The notes beneath the pieces were generated by a model. That model was not told the DNA's origin and did no database searches. It was given only the letters and a program-made list of their open reading frames with translations. DNA of 43,152 bases from Actinoplanes sp. TFC3 (GTDB taxonomy: Bacteria > Actinomycetota > Actinomycetes > Mycobacteriales > Micromonosporaceae). The stretch spans positions 1,949,584 to 1,992,735 of the forward strand of contig NZ_LOJP01000001.1 of the NCBI RefSeq assembly GCF_001553785.1, written 5' to 3'. Below, one piece after another: positions 1 to 7,237 of this stretch (position 1 is the stretch's first letter; every line of letters starts with the position of its first letter). The translations under genes were made by a program, and so were the position numbers.

Positions 1-728
1 GTCACCCGCCGCCGCCGCAACCGCCCGCGCCCCTCCGCAAGCCCCTCCCACTGCCCCTGGGTGACTTGCAACGTGACATCGGCGCCGTCCCAGCGTCCAT
101 AGGGGACGAGTACGCACCCCCGTTGCCGGGCCCGGGCCACCAACCGGCTGGTGATCAAAGGGGAAACCTGGCCGGGAACAGCAAGTACCACGACGTCCAC
201 GCCGTCGATCAGCGCCGCCACCACCGTGGGCCACTCCGGTCCCGGGTCAGGAACCAAAGCCAACCGGTCGAGGGCTACCCCACTTTCCGCGGCAGCCAGC
301 GCCCCGAGCGCCGGCACTCCCACCACCGCGCACCAGGACCCGGCGTGCGAGGCGGCGGAGAGAAGAGCCAGGAGCAGGGAGGTGCCCCCGTTGCTTCCCA
401 CTTCGGCAACCGGCGCTCGCTGTCCCCAGGCAACCCCAGCCCGTGTACCTTCGCGAGCGCGCCGGGTGCCGCCCACATAGCTTTCCTGGGCTACCCGCCG
501 AGGCGGACTCTCGTAAGTAAGACCCACAGCCACGGTGCTTCCGCGCTGCAGTCCTCGCCACGGCAGCAAACCGCCCAGCTCGGAAAGCACCGGCAGCACC
601 CGCTGCAGCCCTCCGGCGTCGGTCTCCCCGGCAGGCCGTACCAGCTCAGCAAGGGCCGCCGCACCGTTGATCATGCGCCCGGCCATTGTCTCCGCCCCGC
701 TGTACACCACATCGAAGTTGATCTTCAT
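1..728 (-). CDS. imuA': ImuA'-type RecA-like mutasome protein, partial
   Basis: This minus-strand frame has no stop from 728 to the left edge, so the C-terminus lies outside the window; about 242 residues are visible. They read as the actinobacterial ImuA' family: an N-terminal stretch with VLPVLSELGGLLPWRGLQRG, a degenerate RecA-like nucleotide-binding region (VGSNGGTSLLLALLSAASHA), then SWCAVVGVPALGALAAAESG and LALVPDPGPEWPTVVAALI. In mycobacteria ImuA' works with ImuB and DnaE2 in damage-induced translesion synthesis, and imuB normally follows, which here would be off the left edge. The ATG at 728 lacks a good Shine-Dalgarno; a GTG at 761 in frame is an alternative. It lies downstream of the HEPN gene and probably shares its damage-inducible promoter (inference). 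Family call is from recall of homologues. Confidence 0.8.
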   Translation of the reverse strand, partial: MKINFDVVYSGAETMAGRMINGAAALAELVRPAGETDAGGLQRVLPVLSELGGLLPWRGLQRGSTVAVGLTYESPPRRVAQESYVGGTRRAREGTRAGVAWGQRAPVAEVGSNGGTSLLLALLSAASHAGSWCAVVGVPALGALAAAESGVALDRLALVPDPGPEWPTVVAALIDGVDVVVLAVPGQVSPLITSRLVARARQRGCVLVPYGRWDGADVTLQVTQGQWEGLAEGRGRLRRRRV

Positions 729-795
729 GGCCAAGCCAAAATCTCGAAGGCTGACGCCCACAGGAAGTGAGGCCCACCAGGCGCTAAGACTTAAA

Positions 796-888
796 CCGCC
801 AGCAGCCAGAACGTGAAGGCCGTCAGCAACCGGACGTGAAGACCAACGTCAGCCGGAACTCAAACCGCCGACGATCAGAACTCAACAA
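796..888. repeat. Four degenerate ~22-24 bp tandem repeats
   Basis: Four imperfect units lie between the HEPN gene and imuA': 796-819, 820-841, 843-864 and 865-888. Most begin CCG(C/T)CAGC or similar and end GAACGTGAA, GGACGTGAA, GAACTCAAA or GAACTCAA. They are too short and irregular for CRISPR. They could be a slipped duplication or transcript structure inside the cassette; no function is assigned. Confidence 0.45.
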
Positions 889-980
889 CCATCGGCGGCA
901 AAGCCCAACCACCACCGGCCCAGGTACAAGCCCGCCGAAGGCCCGGCTACCACCAACCGCGCCGAGTCCACCCACACCAT
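882..980 (-). CDS. Possible 32-aa hydrophobic peptide in the cassette
   Basis: An ATG at 980 starts 6 nt after the HEPN stop codon and opens 32 codons encoding a hydrophobic, Trp-rich peptide (MVWVDSARLVVAGPSAGLYL then GRWWLGFAADGC). No Shine-Dalgarno is clear, so it would depend on coupling to the HEPN gene. I do not recognise it. Its end overlaps the tandem repeats. It may be chance. Confidence 0.2.
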   Translation of the reverse strand: MVWVDSARLVVAGPSAGLYLGRWWLGFAADGC

Positions 981-986
981 CAGTCG

Positions 987-1607
987 TCAAGCGGCCTCAA
1001 GCCGGGGCTGAAAGCTGACCCCCAACGCCTCCTGCACCTGCCCCACAAAACTCTCGGCCGCGCGCAGCAAGTCATCAGCCTCGCGGCTGGTCACCACCCG
1101 CGGAATGCCCGCCTCCGCAGCCGCCCGTTTGGTAGCGCCGAGGGCGAAGTAAGTAGCCCAGTCCCCGAACTCCGGGGCCACCAGCACCAGCAACGACCAC
1201 ACGCTGGTCACCTGATTGCGCCGGGTCGGAGCAGCCGGCCGGGCACGGGCCGCGAGCACAGCAGCAGCGGCGCGCAGGGCGGCCAGGTGGGCAGCCGCGT
1301 ACCGCAAGCCGTCAGGCCGGGTTCGGGCGGCTTCCCGCAGGCCCTCGTGCGCGATTGCCAGCAGTTGGGCCGGGGTGCGGTTGGGCAGCAGGTTGGCCGG
1401 GATCGTCGGGGATGGCTGGGCGCCGGCCGTGGGCGCGTGCCCGTACACCGGAGGTCCGATCTGCCGGGGCGCGCCTGCCCGAGACTCGCGCTCGCCGGGG
1501 TCACGCGGGGCAGGCACAGCATCAGAGACGGCGTCGTGGCTTGCGGCATCCCACAAACTGGGCATGCCAGGTGGTTGTCTCAGGCTCGCTGCCGGGTTGC
1601 TCCCCAT
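987..1607 (-). CDS. SAV_6107-type HEPN domain protein in the mutasome cassette
   Basis: This 206-aa protein has a low-complexity Pro/Ala-rich N-terminus (about 1-75) and an all-helical C-terminal domain (about 78-195) matching the actinobacterial SAV_6107-type HEPN family as I recall it: TPAQLLAIAHEGL, RYAAAHLAALRAAAAVLAAR, SVWSLLVLVAPEFGDW, READDLLRAAESF. Residues 102-107 (RYAAAH) fit the Rx4-6H motif of HEPN ribonucleases, so nuclease activity is possible but unproven. The ATG at 1607 is chosen because GAGGAGAGAG stands just upstream; the frame is open further up to 1730. It is followed by imuA' on the same strand and preceded by a structured leader and a damage-type promoter, suggesting an SOS-linked role. 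Substrate and partner are unknown. Confidence 0.75.
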   Translation of the reverse strand: MGSNPAASLRQPPGMPSLWDAASHDAVSDAVPAPRDPGERESRAGAPRQIGPPVYGHAPTAGAQPSPTIPANLLPNRTPAQLLAIAHEGLREAARTRPDGLRYAAAHLAALRAAAAVLAARARPAAPTRRNQVTSVWSLLVLVAPEFGDWATYFALGATKRAAAEAGIPRVVTSREADDLLRAAESFVGQVQEALGVSFQPRLEAA

Positions 1608-1975
1608 GGCTCTCTCCTCGCGTGTCGCATCCGACGTGCTGGCCGGCGCCTTGTGAGGCGACGGCCCGATCCGCTGCGGAGGAAGCACAGCGGCGGTGCC
1701 GGCCGGGTGTGAAGCTTCCCCACACCACACCCGGCCGGACTTGCGCCGGCGGGCCCGTCGTCCGCCGCCCGGGGGTCGTGGGCGGCGGACGACGGTCCTG
1801 CCTGGTCTCGGTCTCGGGCCCGCGAATGCCCGGGACCTGGTACGACACTTCGCGGGTGCCGCACCCGTGGGAGCCTGCCGCGAACATGGCTCCCGTAGTC
1901 AGCCCGACCGTTCGACCTGCCGCCGATCGCCCCGGCCCCGTCTGCGGCAGGCCCGAGGCCGCAGCAGACACCGGC
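1608..1975 (-). other. Hairpin-rich 5' leader of the HEPN gene
   Basis: About 370 nt between the SOS boxes and the HEPN start contain no convincing gene but several perfect inverted repeats: 1699-1711/1726-1738 (13-bp stem), 1756-1770/1780-1794 (15-bp stem), 1869-1875/1888-1894 (7-bp stem) and the near-continuous palindrome 1853-1867. None is followed by a U-tract on the minus strand, so simple terminators are unlikely. An attenuating or protein-binding leader is possible. Long frames through it have low-complexity, frame-shadow-like composition. Confidence 0.5.
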
Positions 1976-2044
1976 TGGAACAGTCGTTCGAACCAATCGA
2001 ACACTCGTTCTAACTCCTGGAAGACTAGCACCCCCCTCTGACAA
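1976..2044 (-). promoter_or_regulatory. PafBC-type promoter with two LexA/SOS boxes
   Basis: On the minus strand TTGTCAGAGG (2044-2035) is followed, 11 nt after its TTGTCA, by TAGTCT (2027-2022). This matches the RecA_NDp/PafBC promoter of the mycobacterial recA P1 type in sequence and spacing. Just downstream lie two SOS-box palindromes: 2012-1997 reads TAGAACGAGTGTTCGA (11 of 12 conserved positions of TCGAAC-N4-GTTCGA) and 1991-1976 reads TCGAACGACTGTTCCA (also 11 of 12). Their centres are 21 bp apart, two helical turns. Transcription would run toward the HEPN and imuA' genes. Dual PafBC activation and LexA repression is inferred from motif match. Confidence 0.7.
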
Positions 2045-2064
2045 AAATGCAAGGCGAACGGGGA

Positions 2065-2349
2065 TCAGGCGGTGGCGAGGGAGATGGTGCCGCTGGCGGT
2101 CTCCAGATCTGGCGAGGTAGCGGCTCTTGCTCTAGCCGCCCGAACCGCTGTGCGCCTTGACCTGGCACGGACCGGGCGGAACGGTCACCGTGACATTGCC
2201 GCTACCAGCTTTGGCCGTCACCGAAGCGGGCTCGCTCAGCGTCACCTTGATGGCCCCGCTGTCGGATTTCGCGGTGACTGCGCCATGACGTCGACCGCTA
2301 TGTCGCCATGACCCGGGCCACCCGGCAACTCGTCATGCTCACCGACTGA
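2065..2349 (-). pseudogene. Frameshifted remnant of a DUF4097-type protein
   Basis: Three minus-strand frames together spell the C-terminal end of a DUF4097 beta-helical (putative adhesin) protein. Frame one (about 2349-2283) gives GHGDIAVDV. Frame two gives AVTAKSDSGAIKVTLSEPAS and then VTVTVPPG before a TAG near 2108. Frame three gives DLETASGTISLATA and stops at 2065. Repeating xSGxIxV units are characteristic of this family. At least two frame changes separate the pieces and no N-terminal half is visible, so the gene is broken. It lies just upstream of the damage promoter. Confidence 0.6.
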
Positions 2350-2365
2350 GCCTGCGCCCAGGCGA

Positions 2366-2437
2366 TCAGGGCTGATAGAGGAACAGCAGCACCACGATCA
2401 GCGCCGTCATCAGCACCCAGAGAAGAATGCGGGTCAC
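2366..2437 (-). CDS. 23-aa membrane peptide coupled to the ferric reductase gene
   Basis: A GTG at 2437 overlaps the stop codon of the upstream oxidoreductase (GTGA), the usual sign of translational coupling. The frame encodes MTRILLWVLMTALIVVLLFL plus YQP, one hydrophobic helix, then stops. In related actinobacteria ferric-reductase-like genes are often followed by an FMN-binding-domain protein with an N-terminal anchor like this one. I therefore suspect the truncated start of such a partner rather than a functional microprotein. The adjacent pseudogene supports local decay. Confidence 0.35.
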   Translation of the reverse strand: MTRILLWVLMTALIVVLLFLYQP

Positions 2438-3735
2438 CAGCCGAATCGTTCCCTGTGCACCTGTCCCGCCGGAACGTCCGCCGATCGAGCAGCCGAGCGC
2501 ACCGCTTCGGTCCACAGATCCGGGCCGCACACATATAAGTCGTGGCCGGTGATGTCGGGTGACAATTCGCGCAGCGCTTCGGCATCGGTGTAGTCGGCGT
2601 ATTCCAGCGGCAGCCACGATGTCGCCTGGGCGCGCGGTCCGATCAACGGCACCAGCCGCACCCCGCGGCGTTCGGCCAGCCATTCGATCTCGTCGAGGAA
2701 AGCGACCTCGCCGGGATGGCGTGCGCGATAGATCAGGGTCGCTTGGTTGTGGCCGTACGGTAAATCCCACAGCAGTGCCAGCAGCGGCGTGATCCCGACG
2801 CCGCAGGCCAGCATTGTCACCGGGCCGCCGCGATAGGACTCCGCGGTCAGCCTGCCGTAAGGCCCTTCGATAAGCACCCGCGTGCCGGGTTGGAGGCGGG
2901 CGACCCGGGAACTGCCGTCACCGAGTTGCTTGACCGTGATGCGTAATTGATTACCGGTTGGCGGGCCGGACAACGAGAACGGGTTGCCGCGCGTCCAGCC
3001 AGGTCCGTCGAGGAAACGCCACACGAAGAACTGCCCGGCCCGCACCGGAAGGCGATCCAGGTTCCGGCCGCGTAAATACACCGAAACCAACCCGTGGGCT
3101 TCCGGTACGACGTGATCGACGACCAGGCGATGCCGGACGGTACGCCACAACGGCCGGAGCACCCGGAAAACGATGACGCTCCCGGCTGCCAGGGCATACA
3201 AAGCGAGCCAGTAAGCCCGCGCATAAGAACCGGCGAAGTCGCTTCCCGCCCAGATCTCGTGCGGCAAAGCGAGCGCGACACCCAGGTACGCGTACAGGTG
3301 CAAAAGGTGCCAGGCCTCGTAGCGCAGCCGGCGCCGCGTCCAGCGCAGCGAGGTGAGCACCACCAGGATCAGCGCGGTCGTTCCGCCGATCGCCGGTAGC
3401 AGGCCCGGGTACGTCCAGAACTCACTGTGCGTGACAATAGCGAGCACGATGTGCGCGGCCAGCAGCAGGAAGGACGAAAACCCGGTCCACCGGTGCCCGC
3501 GCGCCAGCGCGTCCTGCCCGAACGCGCGCTCGACCAGCGGGATCCGGGCCATGAGCAGCACCTGCAGGAGCAGCAGGCCGGCCGACCACAGCCCGGCGAG
3601 CCGCCCGAGCGCCCCCAGCGACCATCCGGGCGCTCCGGCCAGCCACAGCGCGGTGACCGCGAGCAGGCTGAGCCCCGCCGCGGACCGGGCTGCGCCGGCC
3701 CACCAGCGCGGCGTGGTACCGATCCGGGGCAGCAT
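2434..3735 (-). CDS. Ferric reductase-like membrane flavocytochrome
   Basis: This 433-aa protein joins an N-terminal ferric-reductase-like membrane domain (about 1-200, several helices with paired histidines in HRWTGF, AAHIVLA and HLLHLY) to a ferredoxin-reductase-type FAD/NAD(P)H module (about 205-433). FAD contacts are suggested by RAGQFFVWRF and GNPFSLSGPP, the NAD(P)-binding segment by LACGVGITPLLALL, and the C-terminal YVCGPDLW is typical of this fold. It should pass electrons from NAD(P)H through FAD and haem across the membrane; the acceptor is unknown. The ATG at 3735 places the first helix correctly. Its stop overlaps the start of a 23-aa peptide where an FMN-binding partner gene is often found. 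Confidence 0.85.
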   Translation of the reverse strand: MLPRIGTTPRWWAGAARSAAGLSLLAVTALWLAGAPGWSLGALGRLAGLWSAGLLLLQVLLMARIPLVERAFGQDALARGHRWTGFSSFLLLAAHIVLAIVTHSEFWTYPGLLPAIGGTTALILVVLTSLRWTRRRLRYEAWHLLHLYAYLGVALALPHEIWAGSDFAGSYARAYWLALYALAAGSVIVFRVLRPLWRTVRHRLVVDHVVPEAHGLVSVYLRGRNLDRLPVRAGQFFVWRFLDGPGWTRGNPFSLSGPPTGNQLRITVKQLGDGSSRVARLQPGTRVLIEGPYGRLTAESYRGGPVTMLACGVGITPLLALLWDLPYGHNQATLIYRARHPGEVAFLDEIEWLAERRGVRLVPLIGPRAQATSWLPLEYADYTDAEALRELSPDITGHDLYVCGPDLWTEAVRSAARSADVPAGQVHRERFGW

Positions 3736-3811
3736 GATCAGCCACGCTACAAAGCCGGAAGCCCAGGTGGGAGCCCCAAGTGAGATAGATGATGAACGCG
3801 GCGGATAAGGG

Positions 3812-4648
3812 TTATCGACCCGCCCCGCCGGCCGTCTCCGTTAAGCCGACCGCTCGCGCGCTCGACTCCCACAGCCGCGCGGCCAGCTCCGGATCGGTCA
3901 CCCACGGTCGCGGGTCTTTGACCTTGTGCCCGAGGTAATAAGCCCCGTCGGTCAGCTCGGTTGCGGGTGCGGTGGCAAGCCACGTGAGCAGCTCCCCCGC
4001 CTCCTTCGAGCTGGTCATGAACGGCCACACCCGCCAGAAGAACCGGACCGCCTTACCGGCCCCGAAATTGCTGCGAACGACACCCGGATGAAAGGAAACC
4101 GACAGCACATCCGGCCACCGCCGCGCCGCCTCGGCCGCGAACAAAATGTTCTCGCCCTTAGCCGCCCCGTAGGACCCCCACGAACTCCATGACGACGCGT
4201 CCCCGGTGAAATCATCAGGGTCGACGCGGGCCCGCCGGTGCGCCTCGGACGCCGTCGACACGATCCGGCCGCCGCGCAGCCGCTCCCGCAACAGATTGGC
4301 GAGCAGAAACGGGCCGAGATGGTTGCTCTGGGCGGTCGCCTCGAAGCCATCAACGGTTTTGCGATAAGCCCCCAGCATGCCGCCGGCATTGTTGGCCAGG
4401 ACGTCGATTTTCGGGTACGTCGCCAGCACGTGATCGGCAACCCGGCGCACATCGGCCAGCGACTCGAAATCCGCTCGCACCTCATCGGGCTCCGGCCCCC
4501 GAGCCACCCGGCGAATCTCGGCCATGGCAGCCCCCAAACGGCCGGGATCCCGCCCCACCGCGATCACCTGATCGCCCAGCGCGGCCAATTGCTTAGCGGC
4601 CTCGAACCCCACGCCGGAACTCGCCCCGGTAACCACAATCGTCCGCAT
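3812..4648 (-). CDS. SDR family NAD(P)-dependent oxidoreductase
   Basis: This 278-aa protein is a classical short-chain dehydrogenase. It starts with the Rossmann motif TGASSGVG (residues 7-14), has NNAGG in the middle, IVSTAS with the catalytic serine, and SYGAAK supplying the Tyr-x3-Lys pair. The overall pattern (SFHPGVVRSNFG, then a long C-terminal extension ending LARRLWESSA-like) resembles retinol dehydrogenase/protochlorophyllide reductase-like SDRs that act on lipophilic or unknown carbonyl substrates. It is monocistronic as far as visible. Substrate cannot be predicted. Confidence 0.9.
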   Translation of the reverse strand: MRTIVVTGASSGVGFEAAKQLAALGDQVIAVGRDPGRLGAAMAEIRRVARGPEPDEVRADFESLADVRRVADHVLATYPKIDVLANNAGGMLGAYRKTVDGFEATAQSNHLGPFLLANLLRERLRGGRIVSTASEAHRRARVDPDDFTGDASSWSSWGSYGAAKGENILFAAEAARRWPDVLSVSFHPGVVRSNFGAGKAVRFFWRVWPFMTSSKEAGELLTWLATAPATELTDGAYYLGHKVKDPRPWVTDPELAARLWESSARAVGLTETAGGAGR

Positions 4649-4683
4649 CCCTGCCCCACTCTCCGCCAGCCGCTGACGCTGTC

Positions 4684-4842
4684 CTACCCATCCTGCGCCC
4701 GGCCTACCGGATCAACGCCGCCCGCCTTACCAAGAGCGTGAGCCAGCCGGTTGTTCACCTCGTCAACGGTAAAATCCCAACCCGTTCGGTGCCGGACAAC
4801 GTCGCGGAAGAAGGCCGCCGCCTGGGCGACGCTGATGCTCAT
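4684..4842 (-). CDS. Small hypothetical protein (52 aa)
   Basis: A short minus-strand frame with ATG at 4842 encodes MSISVAQAAAFFRDVVRHRT then GWDFTVDEVNNRLAHALGKAGG and a short tail. The first 20 residues recall the N-terminus of DUF2750-like proteins, but the rest does not match and the frame ends early, so it may be a truncated remnant. A weak GAGAG precedes the start. Nothing else gene-like is seen between the SDR and the DUF72 gene (4649-5029). Confidence 0.35.
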   Translation of the reverse strand: MSISVAQAAAFFRDVVRHRTGWDFTVDEVNNRLAHALGKAGGVDPVGRAQDG

Positions 4843-5029
4843 CGTTGGCTCTCGAAGACCTGGGTGCCAGCATGCTTGGTGGCCCAGGGTAGATGGCGGC
4901 CAGCGGTTCTTCCACTGCTGCCGGAGCAGCCGGCCGTACCGCCGGTTCCTGCACCGGCATCTCGCGGGCTGACCTGTACGTCACGTGCCCGATTCCCGGG
5001 TGGCCGGCCCCGGCCGTTACCGTTGGCGA

Positions 5030-5848
5030 ATGCGTCTTCATGTCGGTTGTGCGCAGTGGACCCACAAGGCTTGGGCGCAGCCGCAAAGCCCGCACGAACG
5101 GCTGCGCTCCTACGCCGGGTATTGCAATGCCGTCGAAGGCAACACCACGTTCTACGCGACGCCGCCGCGGTCCACTGTCATGTCATGGGCGGAGCAGACC
5201 GGCTCCGATTTCCGGTTCGTGGCCAAGCTACCCAAAATCGTCACGCACGAGCGCCGCCTCGGCGACGTGGCCCTGGAAATGCGGGCGTTCCTCGACGCCA
5301 TCGAACCGCTCGGGCCCCGCGCCCACGCCATCTGGATCCAGCTTCCCGGCTCGTTCGGCCCGGCCGACCTGGATACTCTCGCCCGATTCCTGCGCCGGCT
5401 GCCGCAGCATTACCGGTACGCCGTGGAAGTGCGTCACCGCGACTTCTTCGACAAGCCCCAAGCCCTCGAAGAAACCCTGGCCACCGTCAACGCCGAATGG
5501 GTCCCCTTCGACACAACTGCGTTGTTCACCGATCTGCCGGCCAGCGACGCCGAACGCGACGCCTGGACCAGAAAGCCTCGCATGCCATTGCGAACCAACG
5601 CCCTTACCGACCAGCCCATCGTGCGCTATCTGGGCCGCGACGACACCACCAAAACGGTCGAAGGATGGCAGCGCTGGGTGTCCAGAACCGCGGAATGGCT
5701 GCGCGAAGGCCGCTCCCCCACAATTTTCATCCACACCCCGGACAACGCCGAAGCCCTACCCCTCGCCCGCCGTTTCCACGAAGAGGTACGGGCCCAGGTC
5801 CCCGCCCTCGAACCCTTACCCGAACCGGCACCGGTCACCCTGTTCTAA
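5030..5848 (+). CDS. DUF72 domain-containing protein
   Basis: This 272-aa protein is a DUF72 (YecE-like) TIM-barrel protein. The hallmark N-terminus is MRLHVGCAQWTHKAWAQ, followed by a conserved NTTFYATP segment and FRFVAKLPKIVTHERRL, then IQLPGSFGPADLD, AVEVRHRDFF and the C-terminal FIHTPDN. The biochemical role of the family is not established. The start is the ATG at 5030 because the family begins MRLHVGC; 15 further upstream codons are open but not conserved in style. The stop overlaps the end of the convergent marR-type gene by 4 bp. Confidence 0.85.
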   Translation: MRLHVGCAQWTHKAWAQPQSPHERLRSYAGYCNAVEGNTTFYATPPRSTVMSWAEQTGSDFRFVAKLPKIVTHERRLGDVALEMRAFLDAIEPLGPRAHAIWIQLPGSFGPADLDTLARFLRRLPQHYRYAVEVRHRDFFDKPQALEETLATVNAEWVPFDTTALFTDLPASDAERDAWTRKPRMPLRTNALTDQPIVRYLGRDDTTKTVEGWQRWVSRTAEWLREGRSPTIFIHTPDNAEALPLARRFHEEVRAQVPALEPLPEPAPVTLF

Positions 5849-6276
5849 GGCGCGGAAGCGGCCCCGCCCTGCAGCGCCTGCAGAATCTTGCCGAGCCGTT
5901 CCCGGTCCTCGGCGGTCAGCGCCTCCCCCAGCACCTCCCGCAAATGCCGCTTTTGCACCGCGTTTCCTTCCGCCAGCAGCCGCCGCCCCGCCTCGGTCAG
6001 TTCGAGCACTGAGGAACGCCGGTTTCGAGGGTGGGGCGTGCGGACGCATAGCTGGCGGCGTTCGAGGCGGTCGACGGACTGGCTGGCTCCACCGACCGTG
6101 ATGGTCAGCGCGCCGGCTACCTCTTGGACCCGGCATTCGGGGGTTTCCGCGATCACTCGCAGAACCTTCAGCGAGCCCAGCGGCACATCGCACTCCGCGC
6201 GTAAGCGGGCGTCCAGGGCGTTCCAGAGCTGAATCTCGACTCGTACCAGGTCGTCGAACAACGTGAGCAGGTCCAC
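5845..6276 (-). CDS. MarR family transcriptional regulator
   Basis: This 143-aa protein has the MarR winged-helix layout: an N-terminal dimerisation helix (MDLLTLFDDLVRVEIQLW), recognition region QEVAGALTITVGGASQSVDR and wing RRQLCVRTPHPRNRRSSVLELT, then C-terminal helices. It starts with GTG at 6276 and no Shine-Dalgarno; a TACTAT -10 element ends 7 nt upstream, so the mRNA is probably leaderless. It is divergent from the quinone oxidoreductase gene with only 43 bp between them, so it most likely controls that gene and itself, perhaps in response to a quinone or electrophile (inference). Confidence 0.9.
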   Translation of the reverse strand: MDLLTLFDDLVRVEIQLWNALDARLRAECDVPLGSLKVLRVIAETPECRVQEVAGALTITVGGASQSVDRLERRQLCVRTPHPRNRRSSVLELTEAGRRLLAEGNAVQKRHLREVLGEALTAEDRERLGKILQALQGGAASAP

Positions 6277-6319
6277 AAGCTCTATAGTACTGAGGTTATT
6301 AGTGCTTAAGATCTAAGGT
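6277..6319. promoter_or_regulatory. Divergent, back-to-back leaderless promoters
   Basis: The 43-bp gap holds a minus-strand -10 TACTAT (6289-6284) 7 nt before the GTG at 6276, and a plus-strand -10 TAAGAT (6307-6312) 7 nt before the ATG at 6320. CTTA/TAAG inverted repeat arms and the palindrome AGTACT fall in the same gap. One MarR dimer bound here would block both promoters. Confidence 0.5.
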
Positions 6320-7237
6320 ATGAAGAACACTGCACAAGCCGTGCGATTCGACCGGTACGGCGCCCCGTCCGTTCTTTACGTCGCTGACATCCCGATGCCG
6401 GAGCCCGCGGCCGGCGAGGTGCTCGTTGAGGTTCGCGCGGCCGGGATCAACCCGGGTGAGGCCGGCATCCGCACCGGCGCCCTGCACAACCGTTTCCCCG
6501 CGTCCTTCCCGTCCGGCGAGGGCAGCGACCTGGCCGGCGTGGTGATCAAAATCGGCCCCGGGGTGACCGAGTTTGCGGTGGGTGACGAGGTGCTCGGGTT
6601 CTCGTGGACCCGGTCCAGCCACGCCACCCACACCGCCGTTCCGGTGAGCCAGCTGATCCGCAAGCCGGCGCAGCTGAGCTGGGAAGTGGCCGGCTCCTTG
6701 TATGTCGTGGGCTGCACCGCGTACGCCGCGGTCCGGGCTGTTGATCCGCAGCCCGGGGAGAAGGTTGCTGTGTCGGCGGCGGCCGGCGGGGTGGGCGTCC
6801 TGGTGGTGCAGATGCTGCGGGCACGCGGGGTCGAGGTGCTGGGCATCGCGTCGCCGGCCAACGACGAGTGGCTGACGTCGCACGGGGTGCTGCCGGTGCA
6901 TTATGGCGATGGGCTGGCCGGGCGATTGCCACGCGATCTGGACGCTTTCATCGACCTTTTCGGGCCCGGATATGTGCGGCTGGCCATCGACCTCGGGGTG
7001 CCGCGGGATCGCATCAACACGATCATTGCCTTCGATCTGGCTGAGGAGCTGGGGGTCAAGGCGGAGGGCAGCATGGTGGCCTCGACACCCGGGGTCATGG
7101 CCGAAATGGCGAAACTCGTGGCGGACGGCAGCCTCGAATTCCCGATTGCCGCGACCTACCCGCTGCAGGCCGTTGCGCAAGCCTTCACCGAACTGGAGAA
7201 GCGGCACACCCGCGGCAAGATCGTGCTCATTCCCTGA
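6320..7237 (+). CDS. NADP-dependent quinone oxidoreductase-like protein (MDR superfamily)
   Basis: This 305-aa protein belongs to the zinc-independent medium-chain dehydrogenase/reductase group (quinone oxidoreductase-like). It has the GroES-like N-terminal half (AVRFDRYGAPSVLYVADIPM, AAGINPGEAGIRTG, EGSDLAGVV), a nucleotide-binding domain with VSAAAGGVGVLVVQML, and the C-terminal TRGKIVLIP ending typical of the family. No catalytic zinc cysteine cluster is seen. It probably reduces quinones or enals with NADPH. It is divergent from a MarR regulator and overlaps the convergent hydrolase gene by 11 bp at the 3' ends. Confidence 0.9.
   Translation: MKNTAQAVRFDRYGAPSVLYVADIPMPEPAAGEVLVEVRAAGINPGEAGIRTGALHNRFPASFPSGEGSDLAGVVIKIGPGVTEFAVGDEVLGFSWTRSSHATHTAVPVSQLIRKPAQLSWEVAGSLYVVGCTAYAAVRAVDPQPGEKVAVSAAAGGVGVLVVQMLRARGVEVLGIASPANDEWLTSHGVLPVHYGDGLAGRLPRDLDAFIDLFGPGYVRLAIDLGVPRDRINTIIAFDLAEELGVKAEGSMVASTPGVMAEMAKLVADGSLEFPIAATYPLQAVAQAFTELEKRHTRGKIVLIP

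Noticed and set aside
66..770. Long plus-strand frame over the left edge
   Set aside because: Its product is Arg/Pro/His-rich low-complexity sequence; the minus-strand ImuA'-type frame explains the region.
796..888. Possible CRISPR array
   Set aside because: Units are contiguous, degenerate and lack unique spacers.
1522..2052. Minus-strand frame over the damage promoter and leader
   Set aside because: It would start upstream of the predicted transcription start and has a low-complexity, unrecognisable product; best read as leader.
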